Positions 35,889 to 44,850 of a stretch of 64,000 nt of DNA are shown here, one piece after another (the first letter of the stretch is position 1; each line of letters begins with the position of its first letter). Position numbers and translations under genes: made by a program. The stretch is from Chryseobacterium viscerum (GTDB lineage: Bacteria; Bacteroidota; Bacteroidia; Flavobacteriales; Weeksellaceae). The notes below the pieces were generated by a model, which saw only the letters and a list, made by a program, of their open reading frames with translations, had not been told where the DNA came from and searched no databases. The stretch lies in contig NZ_PPEG02000006.1 in assembly GCF_002899945.2 (NCBI RefSeq), positions 186,001 to 250,000 of the forward strand, in the 5' to 3' direction.

Positions 35889-36362
35889 TTAAAGTTTTTT
35901 GTACATCAGATATTGAGGGCCGCTTCTTCCCATTCTTGTTTTACCGTCATAGATATATCCGGACTTAAGATAAATATGGTAAGCAGAATCATTTTTCTGG
36001 TTTACGGCAAGTACAATTTCGTTGCAGGAATTGAAATGATCCTTCACAAAATCACTCACTTTCATCATAGCAGATTTTCCTATTCCTTTCCCCTGCATCT
36101 GAGGATTCACAGATAAGGAACGTACTAAGACAGAGTTTTCATTATCTGTCAGTTCAAATTTATCTTTTCCAAAATCCAGTACAAAAAAACCAACAGGAAG
36201 ATCATTTTCAAATATAGTCACCGGAAATGCATCTTCGTCATCCCGTTCACTGATGCTTTGTAAAGCTTGCTGAGCTGTTGCAGTAAACTTCATCTGATTT
36301 TCATCCAAAACATAGCTGACCCCGGAAAGGTCTTCTTTTTTAAAGAATTCTAAATGTATCAT
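35889..36362 (-). CDS. GNAT acetyltransferase 2
   Basis: About 157 residues from the ATG at 36362, four bases after the upstream stop; a farther ATG at 36389 would overlap that gene by 23 bases. The acetyl-CoA loop is LSVNPQMQGKGIGKSAM (near 87-103). The C-terminal AYHIYLKSGY helix completes the GNAT fold. The substrate is unknown. Likely co-transcribed with the DUF1684 gene. Confidence 0.85.
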   Translation of the reverse strand: MIHLEFFKKEDLSGVSYVLDENQMKFTATAQQALQSISERDDEDAFPVTIFENDLPVGFFVLDFGKDKFELTDNENSVLVRSLSVNPQMQGKGIGKSAMMKVSDFVKDHFNSCNEIVLAVNQKNDSAYHIYLKSGYIYDGKTRMGRSGPQYLMYKKL

Positions 36363-36366
36363 AATT

Positions 36367-36984
36367 CTAGTGATGGTAAATATCTTCATACATTACCCCT
36401 GCACGGATTTCCACGGGAAGTTTATTTTCCTCCGGAACAATGGGACAATTGTAATCGTAAGCGTTATAAGCACAAAAAGGATGATAGGATTGATTAAAAT
36501 CCAGCACAATAGTGTTTCCTTTCGGTATTTTAAGATCCATATATTTTCCTCCTCCATACGTTTCTTTTTCATTGGTAGCATCGCGGAACGGCAGGAAAAG
36601 ATAGTCTTTGTATTTTTCCTGCTTGATCAAAGCCAGACTTTGATATAAAGTGACAGTGTAAGCTTTCCCGTCTAATGTAAATGTTGCTTTTCCGTATTCC
36701 TGATAAGATTTTGTTTTCCCTGAAGAAGTGGGAAGCTCAAAAGGCTTGGTATCTTCTGATTTAACAAAATTCGCAGTTACTCTGTATTTCGTATCAAAAG
36801 GAAAAAAAGGATGTCCTTTAAAGTTTTTAAAATTATCTCTCCTTAATGGAGTTTCTTTTGGATTGCGATATTCCGCATTAAGTTCCTTCTGAAATTTCTG
36901 TACTTCTTTCTCTTCCTTTGAAACCTTTTTTTGAGAAAAAGCCCATAACGGAAGAAGTAAAAAGAGTACTATATATTTTTTCAT
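36367..36984 (-). CDS. DUF1684 secreted protein
   Basis: 205 residues from the ATG at 36984, which gives a clean Sec signal (about 1-16, ending WAFSQ). A farther in-frame ATG at 37110 has no signal and a hydrophobic run that looks like noise. The DUF1684 core is clear: GKATFTLDGKAYTVTLYQS, LFLPFRDATNEKETYGGGKYMDL and NQSYHPFCAYNAYDYNCPIVPEENKLPVEIRAG (here given in parts). The fold is known in outline but not the function. It sits in the periplasm or membrane and is likely translationally linked to the GNAT gene, four bases downstream. Confidence 0.82.
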   Translation of the reverse strand: MKKYIVLFLLLPLWAFSQKKVSKEEKEVQKFQKELNAEYRNPKETPLRRDNFKNFKGHPFFPFDTKYRVTANFVKSEDTKPFELPTSSGKTKSYQEYGKATFTLDGKAYTVTLYQSLALIKQEKYKDYLFLPFRDATNEKETYGGGKYMDLKIPKGNTIVLDFNQSYHPFCAYNAYDYNCPIVPEENKLPVEIRAGVMYEDIYHH

Positions 36985-37115
36985 ACGTATAAAATTATAA
37001 GTAAAACTATGAATTTTCGTAACAACAAAAGTTAAAATTGTAATAAAAAAAGATAATCTGTAATAAATAAAACAAGCGTCTCTGGCTGTAGCATACTTTT
37101 TGAGAAACAAAGTTC

Positions 37116-38696
37116 ATGGACAGGAAAAAATTCATTAAGACAAGTGCATTGATGATATCAGGTTTTTATTTTCTTCAATCCGAATTATTTCATGCTGCAG
37201 AAAGAAGAAATAGTAGGGTACAAGAAAATACTGATGTTCCGATTGTAATCATTGGCAGCGGATATGGAGGAGCTGTATCTGCCTTACGTCTTTGTGAAGC
37301 CGGAAAAAAGGTCGTGATGCTTGAAATGGGTCTTAACTGGGAAAAAGCAGGAATCCCGTTTTCTAATCTTCTGAAACCCGGAAAAAGTTCTGCATGGCTG
37401 AAAAAGAAAAGTATTGCTCCTTTCATGAATATTTTTTCTTTAACTCCTTTTACCGGAACATTGGATCGTCTGAGTTTTGATCACATTAATATCTGGGTAG
37501 GAAGAGGGGTCGGCGGTGGTTCGCTGGTGAACGGAGGAATGGCTGTAACCCCGAAAGAGAGCTATTTCAAAGAAGTTTTCCCTGACCTTGATGCTGAAAA
37601 ATTTTACAGTCATTACTTTCCTCTGGTAAGGGAAGAACTGAAAGTAAATGTCATTGATGAACAGTTTTTAAAAGACTGTCCTTATTATAAGTTCACACGG
37701 GTAGGTGAAGAAGAGGCTCATAAGGCCGGTTTTAAAACCATCAGAGTTCCGAATGTATATGATTTTAAATATATGGAAAAAGAGTTCCGGAATGAAGTTC
37801 CACGCTCAGCGCTCAATACTGAAGTTATCTATGGGAACAATTACGGGAAAAACAGTTTAGATAAAACCTATCTGAGAAAAGCACTGGAAACCGGAAATTT
37901 GGAAATTCTTGATCTTCACCGTGTACAAATGATCCAGCTTAATGATGATAAAAGCTATACATTAAATGTCCAGCAGATCGATACTTCAGGCGCTTTGGCT
38001 GCCGATAAAGTTTTCCACTGTAAAAAGCTGATTCTTTCTGCAGGAACTATGGGAACTTTACAGCTTTTGCTTCAGTCTAATGCTGAGAATGGCTTCCCTG
38101 TTCATGAAAAGATCGGGAAAAACTGGGGAAACAACGGAAATTTTATGACCGGCAGAAACTGGGTGCAACCTTTATCTGGCGGTACGGGGGCTAAGCAATC
38201 TACTATTCCGGTAGGCGGAATTGACAACTGGGATGATCCGGAACATCCGTTTTTCACGGAAATTGCCCCTTTACCGATGGGAATGGATGTCGCTACCGCT
38301 TTATACCTACTGATCAACAGAGTGGATAAAAAAGGGGAAGTTGCCTACAATAAATCCAGCCAATCCCTGACCTTGAATTGGGATGAAAGCAATACGGCCA
38401 AAATGAAAGAAAACGCTCAATATTTCATACGGAAAATGAATAAAGCCAATGGCGGCACCAGAAGTCATTTGCTTTTCAATAATGGTTTTGGGGCAGATAT
38501 CTGTTATCATCCGCTTGGAGGATGTGTCCTGGGTGAAGCTACCAATGAGTATGGAAAGCTAAAAGATCATGAGAATCTGTATGTATTGGATGGATCCTTA
38601 ATTCCAGGAACAATTGGTGTCAATCCGTTTGTTACGATTACTGCCATCGCAGAATATTGTATGGAGAACCTCATCGGCCAGAATGAATTTGTCTAA
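37116..38696 (+). CDS. Class I cholesterol-oxidase-type GMC oxidoreductase
   Basis: 526 residues. The FAD-binding start IVIIGSGYGGAVSALRL (about 42-58) and the GMC insert GRGVGGGSLVNGGMAV are followed by substrate-domain motifs: EVIYGNNYGKNSLDKTYL, IPVGGIDNWDD and FTEIAPLPMGM. The active-site pieces match class I cholesterol oxidase: Glu (EIAP), His in CYHPLGGCVLG (about 466-476) and Asn in GVNPFVTITA near the end. It would oxidise and isomerise sterols, or another bulky alcohol, using O2. The N-terminus is a signal sequence (DRKKFIKTS, Tat-like). I recall that a cholesterol oxidase of this type has been characterised from Chryseobacterium gleum. It is divergently arranged from DUF1684. Confidence 0.88.
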   Translation: MDRKKFIKTSALMISGFYFLQSELFHAAERRNSRVQENTDVPIVIIGSGYGGAVSALRLCEAGKKVVMLEMGLNWEKAGIPFSNLLKPGKSSAWLKKKSIAPFMNIFSLTPFTGTLDRLSFDHINIWVGRGVGGGSLVNGGMAVTPKESYFKEVFPDLDAEKFYSHYFPLVREELKVNVIDEQFLKDCPYYKFTRVGEEEAHKAGFKTIRVPNVYDFKYMEKEFRNEVPRSALNTEVIYGNNYGKNSLDKTYLRKALETGNLEILDLHRVQMIQLNDDKSYTLNVQQIDTSGALAADKVFHCKKLILSAGTMGTLQLLLQSNAENGFPVHEKIGKNWGNNGNFMTGRNWVQPLSGGTGAKQSTIPVGGIDNWDDPEHPFFTEIAPLPMGMDVATALYLLINRVDKKGEVAYNKSSQSLTLNWDESNTAKMKENAQYFIRKMNKANGGTRSHLLFNNGFGADICYHPLGGCVLGEATNEYGKLKDHENLYVLDGSLIPGTIGVNPFVTITAIAEYCMENLIGQNEFV

Positions 38697-38698
38697 AA

Positions 38699-39565
38699 TT
38701 AAGATATAGATTGTATTTCGGTAAGGTAATTTCTGATATCAGCTTCCAGCTTTGCCGGATAGGTACAATTAAGTTTCTCTGCCAAAGAACTTCCTAATTC
38801 ATGTACCAGATCGGCATAACTAAACAAAGCTTTCCAGTTCTCATCAATATCACTTCCGGAGAAAGTGGCTTCAATTCTATTCCATAAATCTGAGGGCAGA
38901 TATTTTTTGAAAAGTCTTCCGTGTTTGTTCGTTGTTATATGATTCCAGTTATGATGGCTGGCGATATACCATTCTATCAAAGGAACAAGATAGTCTGTTC
39001 GTAAAACATTTTCAGACATAAATTTGGCATAAAAAATATCTCCACGCTTAAGACATTTTGCCACATAGGTGGTATCCCACCAGAAATCATTCATCAGCTG
39101 TTGAAACTTTTTGTCCGTTGGTTTCTGAATCATGATGGACTGGTACGTTGGGGGCTTCAGATTTTTAGTCAGATTATCTTTATCTATTAAAACTTTATAG
39201 CCTACATCCCAATCTTCAGGAAGGGTTTTTTCATTCACTTCTCCAATAAAGTCTGATACCTGATACAGCTTAAAATCAACTTTCACATGGTCTTTATACA
39301 AAACCATTTTCATAGCATGCTTTCCCTCAAAAACATGGTCATCTTCCTCAATCATAGAAATGGGATCACCAAAAAGCTGAATCCATTCATTCCCGGATTC
39401 ATAAGATGTTCTGTTTTCAAATACAAGCTCTATATCAAGATCACTTAAATCGTCTACAGGAGCATAAGGGTTTACCAATGAACTTGTAAGGAGCGCAGCA
39501 CGGATATCAGGATTGTTTTCAGCCCAATGAATAATCTGTTCCAGCTTTTCTTCCCTTACTTTCAT
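38699..39565 (-). CDS. aadS: Aminoglycoside 6-adenylyltransferase, AadS-like
   Basis: 288 residues, cytosolic nucleotidyltransferase of the ANT(6) family. The NTase site is in the N-terminal third: LLTSSLVNPYAPVDDLSDLDIELVF (catalytic Asp residues of the DxD in SDLDIEL), followed by HVKVDFKLYQ, the third carboxylate region. The C-terminal helical half contains WWDTTYVAKCLKRGDIFYAKFMSEN and HGRLFKKYLP. AadS adenylylates streptomycin at the 6 position and is intrinsic in some Flavobacteriia and Bacteroides. The symbol is by family resemblance; resistance is inferred. It begins 1 base after the small gene 39567-39968, likely the same transcript. Confidence 0.85.
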   Translation of the reverse strand: MKVREEKLEQIIHWAENNPDIRAALLTSSLVNPYAPVDDLSDLDIELVFENRTSYESGNEWIQLFGDPISMIEEDDHVFEGKHAMKMVLYKDHVKVDFKLYQVSDFIGEVNEKTLPEDWDVGYKVLIDKDNLTKNLKPPTYQSIMIQKPTDKKFQQLMNDFWWDTTYVAKCLKRGDIFYAKFMSENVLRTDYLVPLIEWYIASHHNWNHITTNKHGRLFKKYLPSDLWNRIEATFSGSDIDENWKALFSYADLVHELGSSLAEKLNCTYPAKLEADIRNYLTEIQSIS

Positions 39566-39566
39566 A

Positions 39567-39968
39567 TTAATAAGATTCTGATATTTTCACACGATAAACG
39601 TCTGAAGAATTTCTTTTGATGGATTCTACAAAAAAGCCTCCTTCCTCAGGAATAACCTCTTTTAAGTCAAAACTTTTACAGTCTCTCGGAAGCCCTGAAA
39701 ATATTAGGGTAAACCAAAAGTCTTTCATAAAAGGAACTGGTGTCCAATACGGAGAGATGGATATATTTTCCGCATGAATCATCTTACTTCTATGCTCAGA
39801 CTGCTTGTCAAAAAGATAGGTTGAATGCCAGATCCTGATCAGATTTCCTAAAAACGGAGATGCCGGGAAACAGCAATGTACAATAACCTGCCTCTCCTCT
39901 TCTATTTTCGTCTGAAGAGATTCCAGGATTTCCTTTGCAATAACAGGCTTTACAATTATTTCTTCCAC
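39567..39968 (-). CDS. Hypothetical protein upstream of aadS
   Basis: 133 residues, starting at a GTG (minus strand, 39966-39968). Not recognised. It has paired cysteine/aromatic features (VIVHCCFPASPFLGNLIRIWHSTYLFD) and a C-terminal half rich in hydrophobic strands. No signal peptide. One base separates it from the aadS start, so the pair is probably translated together and it may act in the same pathway. The intact frame and neighbour spacing support it as real. Confidence 0.65.
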   Translation of the reverse strand: MEEIIVKPVIAKEILESLQTKIEEERQVIVHCCFPASPFLGNLIRIWHSTYLFDKQSEHRSKMIHAENISISPYWTPVPFMKDFWFTLIFSGLPRDCKSFDLKEVIPEEGGFFVESIKRNSSDVYRVKISESY

Positions 39969-39987
39969 CTTTTTATCAATAATAAAT

Positions 39988-40025
39988 AATGAACAATGAG
40001 TAAACTATCGTACTCATTGTTCATT
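39988..40025 (-). terminator. Hairpin downstream of mqo
   Basis: A perfect 15-bp inverted repeat (39988-40002 with 40011-40025) around an eight-base loop, between the mqo stop and the GTG start of 39567-39968. On the minus strand an A/T-rich but not pure-T tract follows. It probably ends mqo or shields the transcripts from each other. Confidence 0.6.
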
Positions 40026-40032
40026 ACTGATG

Positions 40033-41538
40033 TTAATATTCTAATTCTAATTTTTCTTTTGTATAATTTCTCACTTCATCGGTCAATTCAGGGTTTCCTG
40101 CTAATCTTTGTCCATATGAAGGAATCATTTCAAGCAGTTTTCCTTTCCATTCCCCATTAAGTTTTTCCGGGAAGCATTTTTCCAGAACATTCAGCATTGC
40201 ATATACTGCTGTGGATGCCCCTGGTGAAGCTCCTAATAGAGAAGCAATAGTCCCGGTCTTGTTTACCACGACTTCAGTTCCGAATTCCAGCTTTCCTCCT
40301 TCTTTTTCATCTTTTTTAATGATCTGAACTCTCTGTCCTGCCACTTTCAATTCCCAATCTTCTTCCTTCGCATCTTTGATGAATTCTCTCAAATGCTGCA
40401 TTCTCTGAGATTTTGTCATGGCCACCTGCTGAATCAGATATTTCGTCAGAGGGATATTATGCCACCATGCACCAAAAAGTGATTTTAAGTTTTTCGTGTT
40501 GACACTTTCAGGAAGATCAAGGTAACTTCCTTCTCTTAGGAATTTGGTGGAGAATCCTGCAAAAGGTCCAAAAAGAAGGGCTTTTTCGCCATCAATGATC
40601 CTAAGATCAAGGTGTGGAACAGACATCGGAGGTGCATCTACCGTAGCCTGTGTATATACTTTAGCCTGGTGTTTTTCTACCAGCTCCTGATTATGGCTTA
40701 CCAGCCACTGTCCTGAAACCGGGAAACCTCCATAGCCTTCACTTTCTTTAATATCTGAACTGTCTAACAGCGGAAGTGCATATCCTCCTGCACCGATAAA
40801 TACAAAATCAGCCACCACTTCCTGTTTGTGGCTGTGGATTCTGTCTTTGATCTTCATTTCCCATTGGCCATTTTCTCTAGGATTCACATCCTTTACTTCA
40901 TGGTATAAGAAAACCTCTACATTGGAATCTTCCAGAAGGTGTCTTCCCATTTTTCTTGTCAGTGTTCCAAAGTTTACGTCTGTCCCCATATCCATCTTCG
41001 TTGCCGCCATTACTTCAGATTGATTTCTTTTACTCATCACCAGAGGAATCCATTCTCTCAGTTTCTCGTGGTCTGTTGAAAATTCCATTCCTGAAAAAAG
41101 AACAGAATCTGCCATTTTATCGTGGCGTTTTCTAAGATATTCAGCATCTTTTTCTCCAAATACCAGGCTCATATGCGGGCAGGAATTGATAAATTCTTTA
41201 GGTTCCTGGATATATCCTTTGGTAAGTAGATAAGCCCAGAACTGTTTTGAGATTTCAAATTGTTCCGCAATGCTTTCTGCCTTGGAGATATCAATAGACC
41301 CGTCTGGTTTTTCGGGGGTATAATTTAGCTCACAAAAAGCAGAGTGCCCTGTTCCGGCGTTGTTCCATGCTGCTGTACTTTCTTTGGCAAATCTTCCTAA
41401 CCTTTCGAAGATGGCAATTTCAAGATTTGGATCAAATTCATGAAGCAGTGTTGCTAAAGTGGCGCTCATGATTCCGCCGCCTATCAGTACAACGTCATAT
41501 TTAGGTTTCGGTGTTCTGCTTGTAAGCGATTGTGACAT
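40033..41538 (-). CDS. mqo: Malate:quinone oxidoreductase
   Basis: 501 residues, peripheral inner-membrane FAD enzyme of the TCA cycle that oxidises malate to oxaloacetate and reduces quinone. The FAD Rossmann start is VVLIGGGIMSATLATLL (about 15-31). STAAWNNAGTGHSAFCELNYTP and FVFIGAGGYALPLLDSS (about 245-261) are family segments, as are LFGPFAGFSTKFL and GASPGASTAVYAML near the C-terminus. Length is typical. Single gene, terminated by the hairpin at 39988. Confidence 0.93.
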   Translation of the reverse strand: MSQSLTSRTPKPKYDVVLIGGGIMSATLATLLHEFDPNLEIAIFERLGRFAKESTAAWNNAGTGHSAFCELNYTPEKPDGSIDISKAESIAEQFEISKQFWAYLLTKGYIQEPKEFINSCPHMSLVFGEKDAEYLRKRHDKMADSVLFSGMEFSTDHEKLREWIPLVMSKRNQSEVMAATKMDMGTDVNFGTLTRKMGRHLLEDSNVEVFLYHEVKDVNPRENGQWEMKIKDRIHSHKQEVVADFVFIGAGGYALPLLDSSDIKESEGYGGFPVSGQWLVSHNQELVEKHQAKVYTQATVDAPPMSVPHLDLRIIDGEKALLFGPFAGFSTKFLREGSYLDLPESVNTKNLKSLFGAWWHNIPLTKYLIQQVAMTKSQRMQHLREFIKDAKEEDWELKVAGQRVQIIKKDEKEGGKLEFGTEVVVNKTGTIASLLGASPGASTAVYAMLNVLEKCFPEKLNGEWKGKLLEMIPSYGQRLAGNPELTDEVRNYTKEKLELEY

Positions 41539-42051
41539 AACTTTTAAATTTTACTTCAAATTTCGGGAAAAGTTTTAAAAACCGGAACGCGTTTAACGAT
41601 TTTAACATGTTATTTTTTGTTCTGAAAATACTTCTTAAGTACACAACCCAAAACCATGGAAAATTTCAATAAAGAATCATTGAAATGATTAATAACAGTA
41701 AGATTCTCATTAAAAAAATATTAAAATTTCATTTTTTTTAATTCACTAATTAGTAAATAATTAATTCACTTTTCACTGTTAAAATTTCATAAAATTTTAA
41801 GTTTATTTAAGTTCACAGCAATAAATACCGCAACCATAAACTTTTACGGTATTATAATTTATCAATAATAAGTGATTAACAATTACACATGATATAAATA
41901 AAGTCACCTTTTATTGACAAATACTTAATTTAATCGATGTAAATCTATATGCAAGCCATAAAACAATCATATTTTTTATGTACCTTTCAATTAAATTAAT
42001 ACATATTCTGATAAGTATTTAATTTAAATTTATTTCATAAACATACTAAAG
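41539..42051. other. Gene-free AT-rich stretch ahead of the VGINT-type operon
   Basis: Over 500 very AT-rich bases between divergent genes. No ORF of useful length, RNA gene or repeat is obvious. A near -7 box TACCTTTC at about 41981 (one mismatch) lies 71 bases before the first secreted gene and may drive it. A short palindrome AATCATT-GA-AATGATT lies near 41677. Confidence 0.55.
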
Positions 42052-43155
42052 ATGAAAATTATTCTCTTCTTGGGTACATTGTTTGCAACCGCGACATTTG
42101 CCCAAAGCGGAAGTGTAGGAATCAACACGTCCACCCCAGATCCCAGTGCTATTCTGCACATTGAAAACTTTAGCGGAACTCCAGCCATTGCAACTGCAAC
42201 TATTTCAGGAGGAGCAGTTACCGGTATTACCATCAACAACGGAGGTAGTGGCTATACCTCAGCGCCTACGGTCAACTTTTATGGAGGAGGACCTGTTGTA
42301 AACGGAGGCTCCAAAGCACGTGCTACGGCTACTCTTTCAGGAGGAGTCATTACGGGCATTACGATCAACAACGGAGGAAGTGGTTATACAGTAGCGCCTA
42401 CAGTAGTCGTTTCAGGCGGCAATAAAGGAATGCTCTTTCCCAATCTGAATCTTGCCAATCTAAGCAGCACAACCACTCCAGTTGCCTCTCCTGCCAATGG
42501 ACTTATTGGATTTAATGGCGGAACTAACAGCAATAACAAGGCCCTGCATGTTTTCAATGGTACGACCAACTCCTGGCAGAGTACAATTGATGCTCAAAAT
42601 ACACCGAAGATAGCTTACCTTGATTTTACAGGTTCTTTATCTGCGTTGGATAATGCAGTGGCAGGTGCCAGCACCCAGCTTTTGGTAAATAATCCAGCTG
42701 TTTCCGGGGTATCAAACATCAGTGGATTTAAAGTACTTCCGAACACTTCAGGAGGATACTCTTTGATCCTTCCACAGGGAAATTATTTGGTAGAGGTGAA
42801 TCTGAATCTAAACTCACCTCAGGAAGTCCCTGCAGGGGTAAACAGCACTGCTCCACTTTCAGGAAGTACTTATTATCTGATGGGATATTTTATTGATTTC
42901 ATCAACGATAGCTATAATAATACAACGAATGTCTTTACAGGAGGAAGTGCCACCAGAAAAGAGGTTCCTATTGTTTCAAAAGTAAGTACCAACCACCTGG
43001 CTACATGGTCTTTTTATTATACTGTTCCTAGTAATGCCAATGCGAATATCATAGGAGGACTAAGGTTAAATCTGGGAAGAATGCAAAACAGCACATTCTA
43101 CGATCTTGTGAATGTAATCCCAGCCGGATCTTATATTAAAATATCTCAGCTTTAA
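42052..43155 (+). CDS. Secreted VGINT-type protein with two Gly-rich repeats
   Basis: 367 residues. A signal peptide (about 1-17, ending TFAQ) precedes the Bacteroidota motif SVGINTSTPDPSAILHI. Two tandem units of about 30 residues follow at roughly 50-80 and 97-125, each with ATxxISGGxxTGITINNGGSGYTxAPTV; the matching DNA repeats are at about 42184-42270 and 42324-42408. The rest is beta-rich, with a final strand ending SYIKISQL. Surface or fibre-type roles are plausible, but the function is unknown. First of three linked paralogues. Confidence 0.75.
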   Translation: MKIILFLGTLFATATFAQSGSVGINTSTPDPSAILHIENFSGTPAIATATISGGAVTGITINNGGSGYTSAPTVNFYGGGPVVNGGSKARATATLSGGVITGITINNGGSGYTVAPTVVVSGGNKGMLFPNLNLANLSSTTTPVASPANGLIGFNGGTNSNNKALHVFNGTTNSWQSTIDAQNTPKIAYLDFTGSLSALDNAVAGASTQLLVNNPAVSGVSNISGFKVLPNTSGGYSLILPQGNYLVEVNLNLNSPQEVPAGVNSTAPLSGSTYYLMGYFIDFINDSYNNTTNVFTGGSATRKEVPIVSKVSTNHLATWSFYYTVPSNANANIIGGLRLNLGRMQNSTFYDLVNVIPAGSYIKISQL

Positions 43156-43159
43156 AACA

Positions 43160-43987
43160 ATGAATATGAAAAAAAGTTATATCCTGCTATTATTGATCAT
43201 AGCACAGACCATATATGCACAGGTTGCTATCGGAAAATCCACAGTTACTAATTCTGCTGTCCTGGATGTATCCTCATCAACCAATAAGGGAGTTCTTCTT
43301 CCAAGAGTGGATATTGTAGATGTACTGAGCAACACATCACCGATAAACAGCCCAACAGAAGGACTTGTTGTATATAATAAAGGAAATTCTATCAGTCCTG
43401 GTGTTTACATCTGGAAAAATAATATGTGGACCCTATTGTCAGACACTTATAATCTGGTAAGCTATATGATGCTTCAGCGTACCACTGATTATCCTGTATT
43501 AGGCGGCTTAGCCAATGGTACTTACAAAAATTTCAATGATGCGGCATTTACTGTTGTGTCCAATGATATTGGAGCTTTATATAATACTTCTACAGGTGTG
43601 ATTACTCTTCCCGGAAACAGCGGTTATCTGATGAATGTATGTCTGAATATCAGAACAGCTCTTGAAAGTGCAACAGGCGGAATCGGAGGAACTCAGGTTC
43701 ATCTGCATCAGTATCTGGTAAAACTTATAGATCCTGTGAGTGGAAGTCAGTATGGTAAAACAATCAGCATCAATGCACAATCTATTGCCAACAATAAAAC
43801 GCACACACTGAATATGAGTTTTTCGTTTGTAACGACTTCGGCATCCCCTATCCTTCTAGTACCTGCCATTGCTCATGATGATGGGGGAACTTATCAGAAT
43901 GGAGCCGGAGGAACAGCTCCAAATAATGGAGAGATCATTATTACCAATGCGAAATTTGACATTCAAAGATCAGCACTTAACCAATAA
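43160..43987 (+). CDS. Secreted VGINT-type protein 2
   Basis: 275 residues. A signal peptide (about 1-20, ending IYAQ) precedes VAIGKSTVTNSAVLDV, the same N-terminal domain type as its neighbours but with AIG instead of VGIN. SSTNKGVLLPRVD and TEGLVVYNKG are the conserved core segments. The C-terminal half is beta-rich and different from the flanking paralogues. ATG 43166 is an alternative start. It begins five bases after the previous stop. Function unknown. Confidence 0.72.
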   Translation: MNMKKSYILLLLIIAQTIYAQVAIGKSTVTNSAVLDVSSSTNKGVLLPRVDIVDVLSNTSPINSPTEGLVVYNKGNSISPGVYIWKNNMWTLLSDTYNLVSYMMLQRTTDYPVLGGLANGTYKNFNDAAFTVVSNDIGALYNTSTGVITLPGNSGYLMNVCLNIRTALESATGGIGGTQVHLHQYLVKLIDPVSGSQYGKTISINAQSIANNKTHTLNMSFSFVTTSASPILLVPAIAHDDGGTYQNGAGGTAPNNGEIIITNAKFDIQRSALNQ

Positions 43988-43997
43988 TTAAAACACA

Positions 43998-44768
43998 ATG
44001 AAAACATATATATATACTGTCTGTATACTATTATTCAGCGCTTATACGAATGCACAAGTTGGTATCAACACAACCACTCCCAATACAAGCAGTGTTCTGG
44101 ACATCAATTCTTCGAACAAAGGGGTTCTTTTTCCACAATATGACCTTATTGTTCTTAACAGTACTTCCACTCCTGTAGCTAATCCGGCAGACGGACTTAT
44201 GATCTATAATAGTGGAGGCGCTTCCACGTACCCGAAAGGATATTACGTATGGGTAAGGAATCAATGGCAGCGTACCCTTATTGCAGGAAGTGAGCCTCAG
44301 AATATGTCTCTGCTTATAGGTCCTGGAGTACTGATTCCCGGAGGGAGTACCAATAATACACTCACCAATTTTGCTGTAACATCTAATAAAATTACTGGTG
44401 CATCACTTGCCGCGGATAATTCTACGATTACATTACCAGCAGGGAACTATATTGTTCGTTATTCTGTAGACTCAGGAAGCGGAACCTTCGTTAGCGGAAC
44501 AAACACCCAGTATCTTGGACAAAATTTTACCTGTACAAGGTCTTATCTGATTAATGCCAGCACCAGCGCAACGATTACTGAAACCAACAGAATCTGTCTT
44601 TTATCAAGTTCTTTTACCTTCTTTCAGGGAACTTACTTTTTAACACTGGCTGCTCCAACAACCATTCGTCAGAAATTTGAATTTGATTCTCCTGGAAATG
44701 GCTATACTGCCAACAATCTTAATATCAGATCCTCATTATCATTGGTGATTACTAAGATGGGTCAATAA
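43998..44768 (+). CDS. Secreted VGINT-type protein 3
   Basis: 256 residues. A signal peptide (about 1-19, ending NAQ) is followed by VGINTTTPNTSSVLDI, SSNKGVLFPQYD and PADGLMIYN. These match the other two proteins of the group. The variable C-terminal half is probably a beta-sandwich ending SLVITKMGQ. It starts 11 bases after the previous stop codon and is the last gene of the operon, before two terminators. No characterised function. Confidence 0.72.
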   Translation: MKTYIYTVCILLFSAYTNAQVGINTTTPNTSSVLDINSSNKGVLFPQYDLIVLNSTSTPVANPADGLMIYNSGGASTYPKGYYVWVRNQWQRTLIAGSEPQNMSLLIGPGVLIPGGSTNNTLTNFAVTSNKITGASLAADNSTITLPAGNYIVRYSVDSGSGTFVSGTNTQYLGQNFTCTRSYLINASTSATITETNRICLLSSSFTFFQGTYFLTLAAPTTIRQKFEFDSPGNGYTANNLNIRSSLSLVITKMGQ

Positions 44769-44816
44769 AAAAAGCTCAAGCATTAGAAATGCTTAAGCTT
44801 AATAATTTATATTCAG

Positions 44817-44850
44817 ACAGGGCTTTAATTACAAGGCTCTGTTTTTTTTA
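44817..44850 (+). terminator. Terminator of the VGINT operon
   Basis: Stem ACAGGGCTTT / AAGGCTCTGT (two G-T pairs), six-base loop, then a T tract on the plus strand. An upstream hairpin at about 44772-44800 could act on the minus side. Confidence 0.7.
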
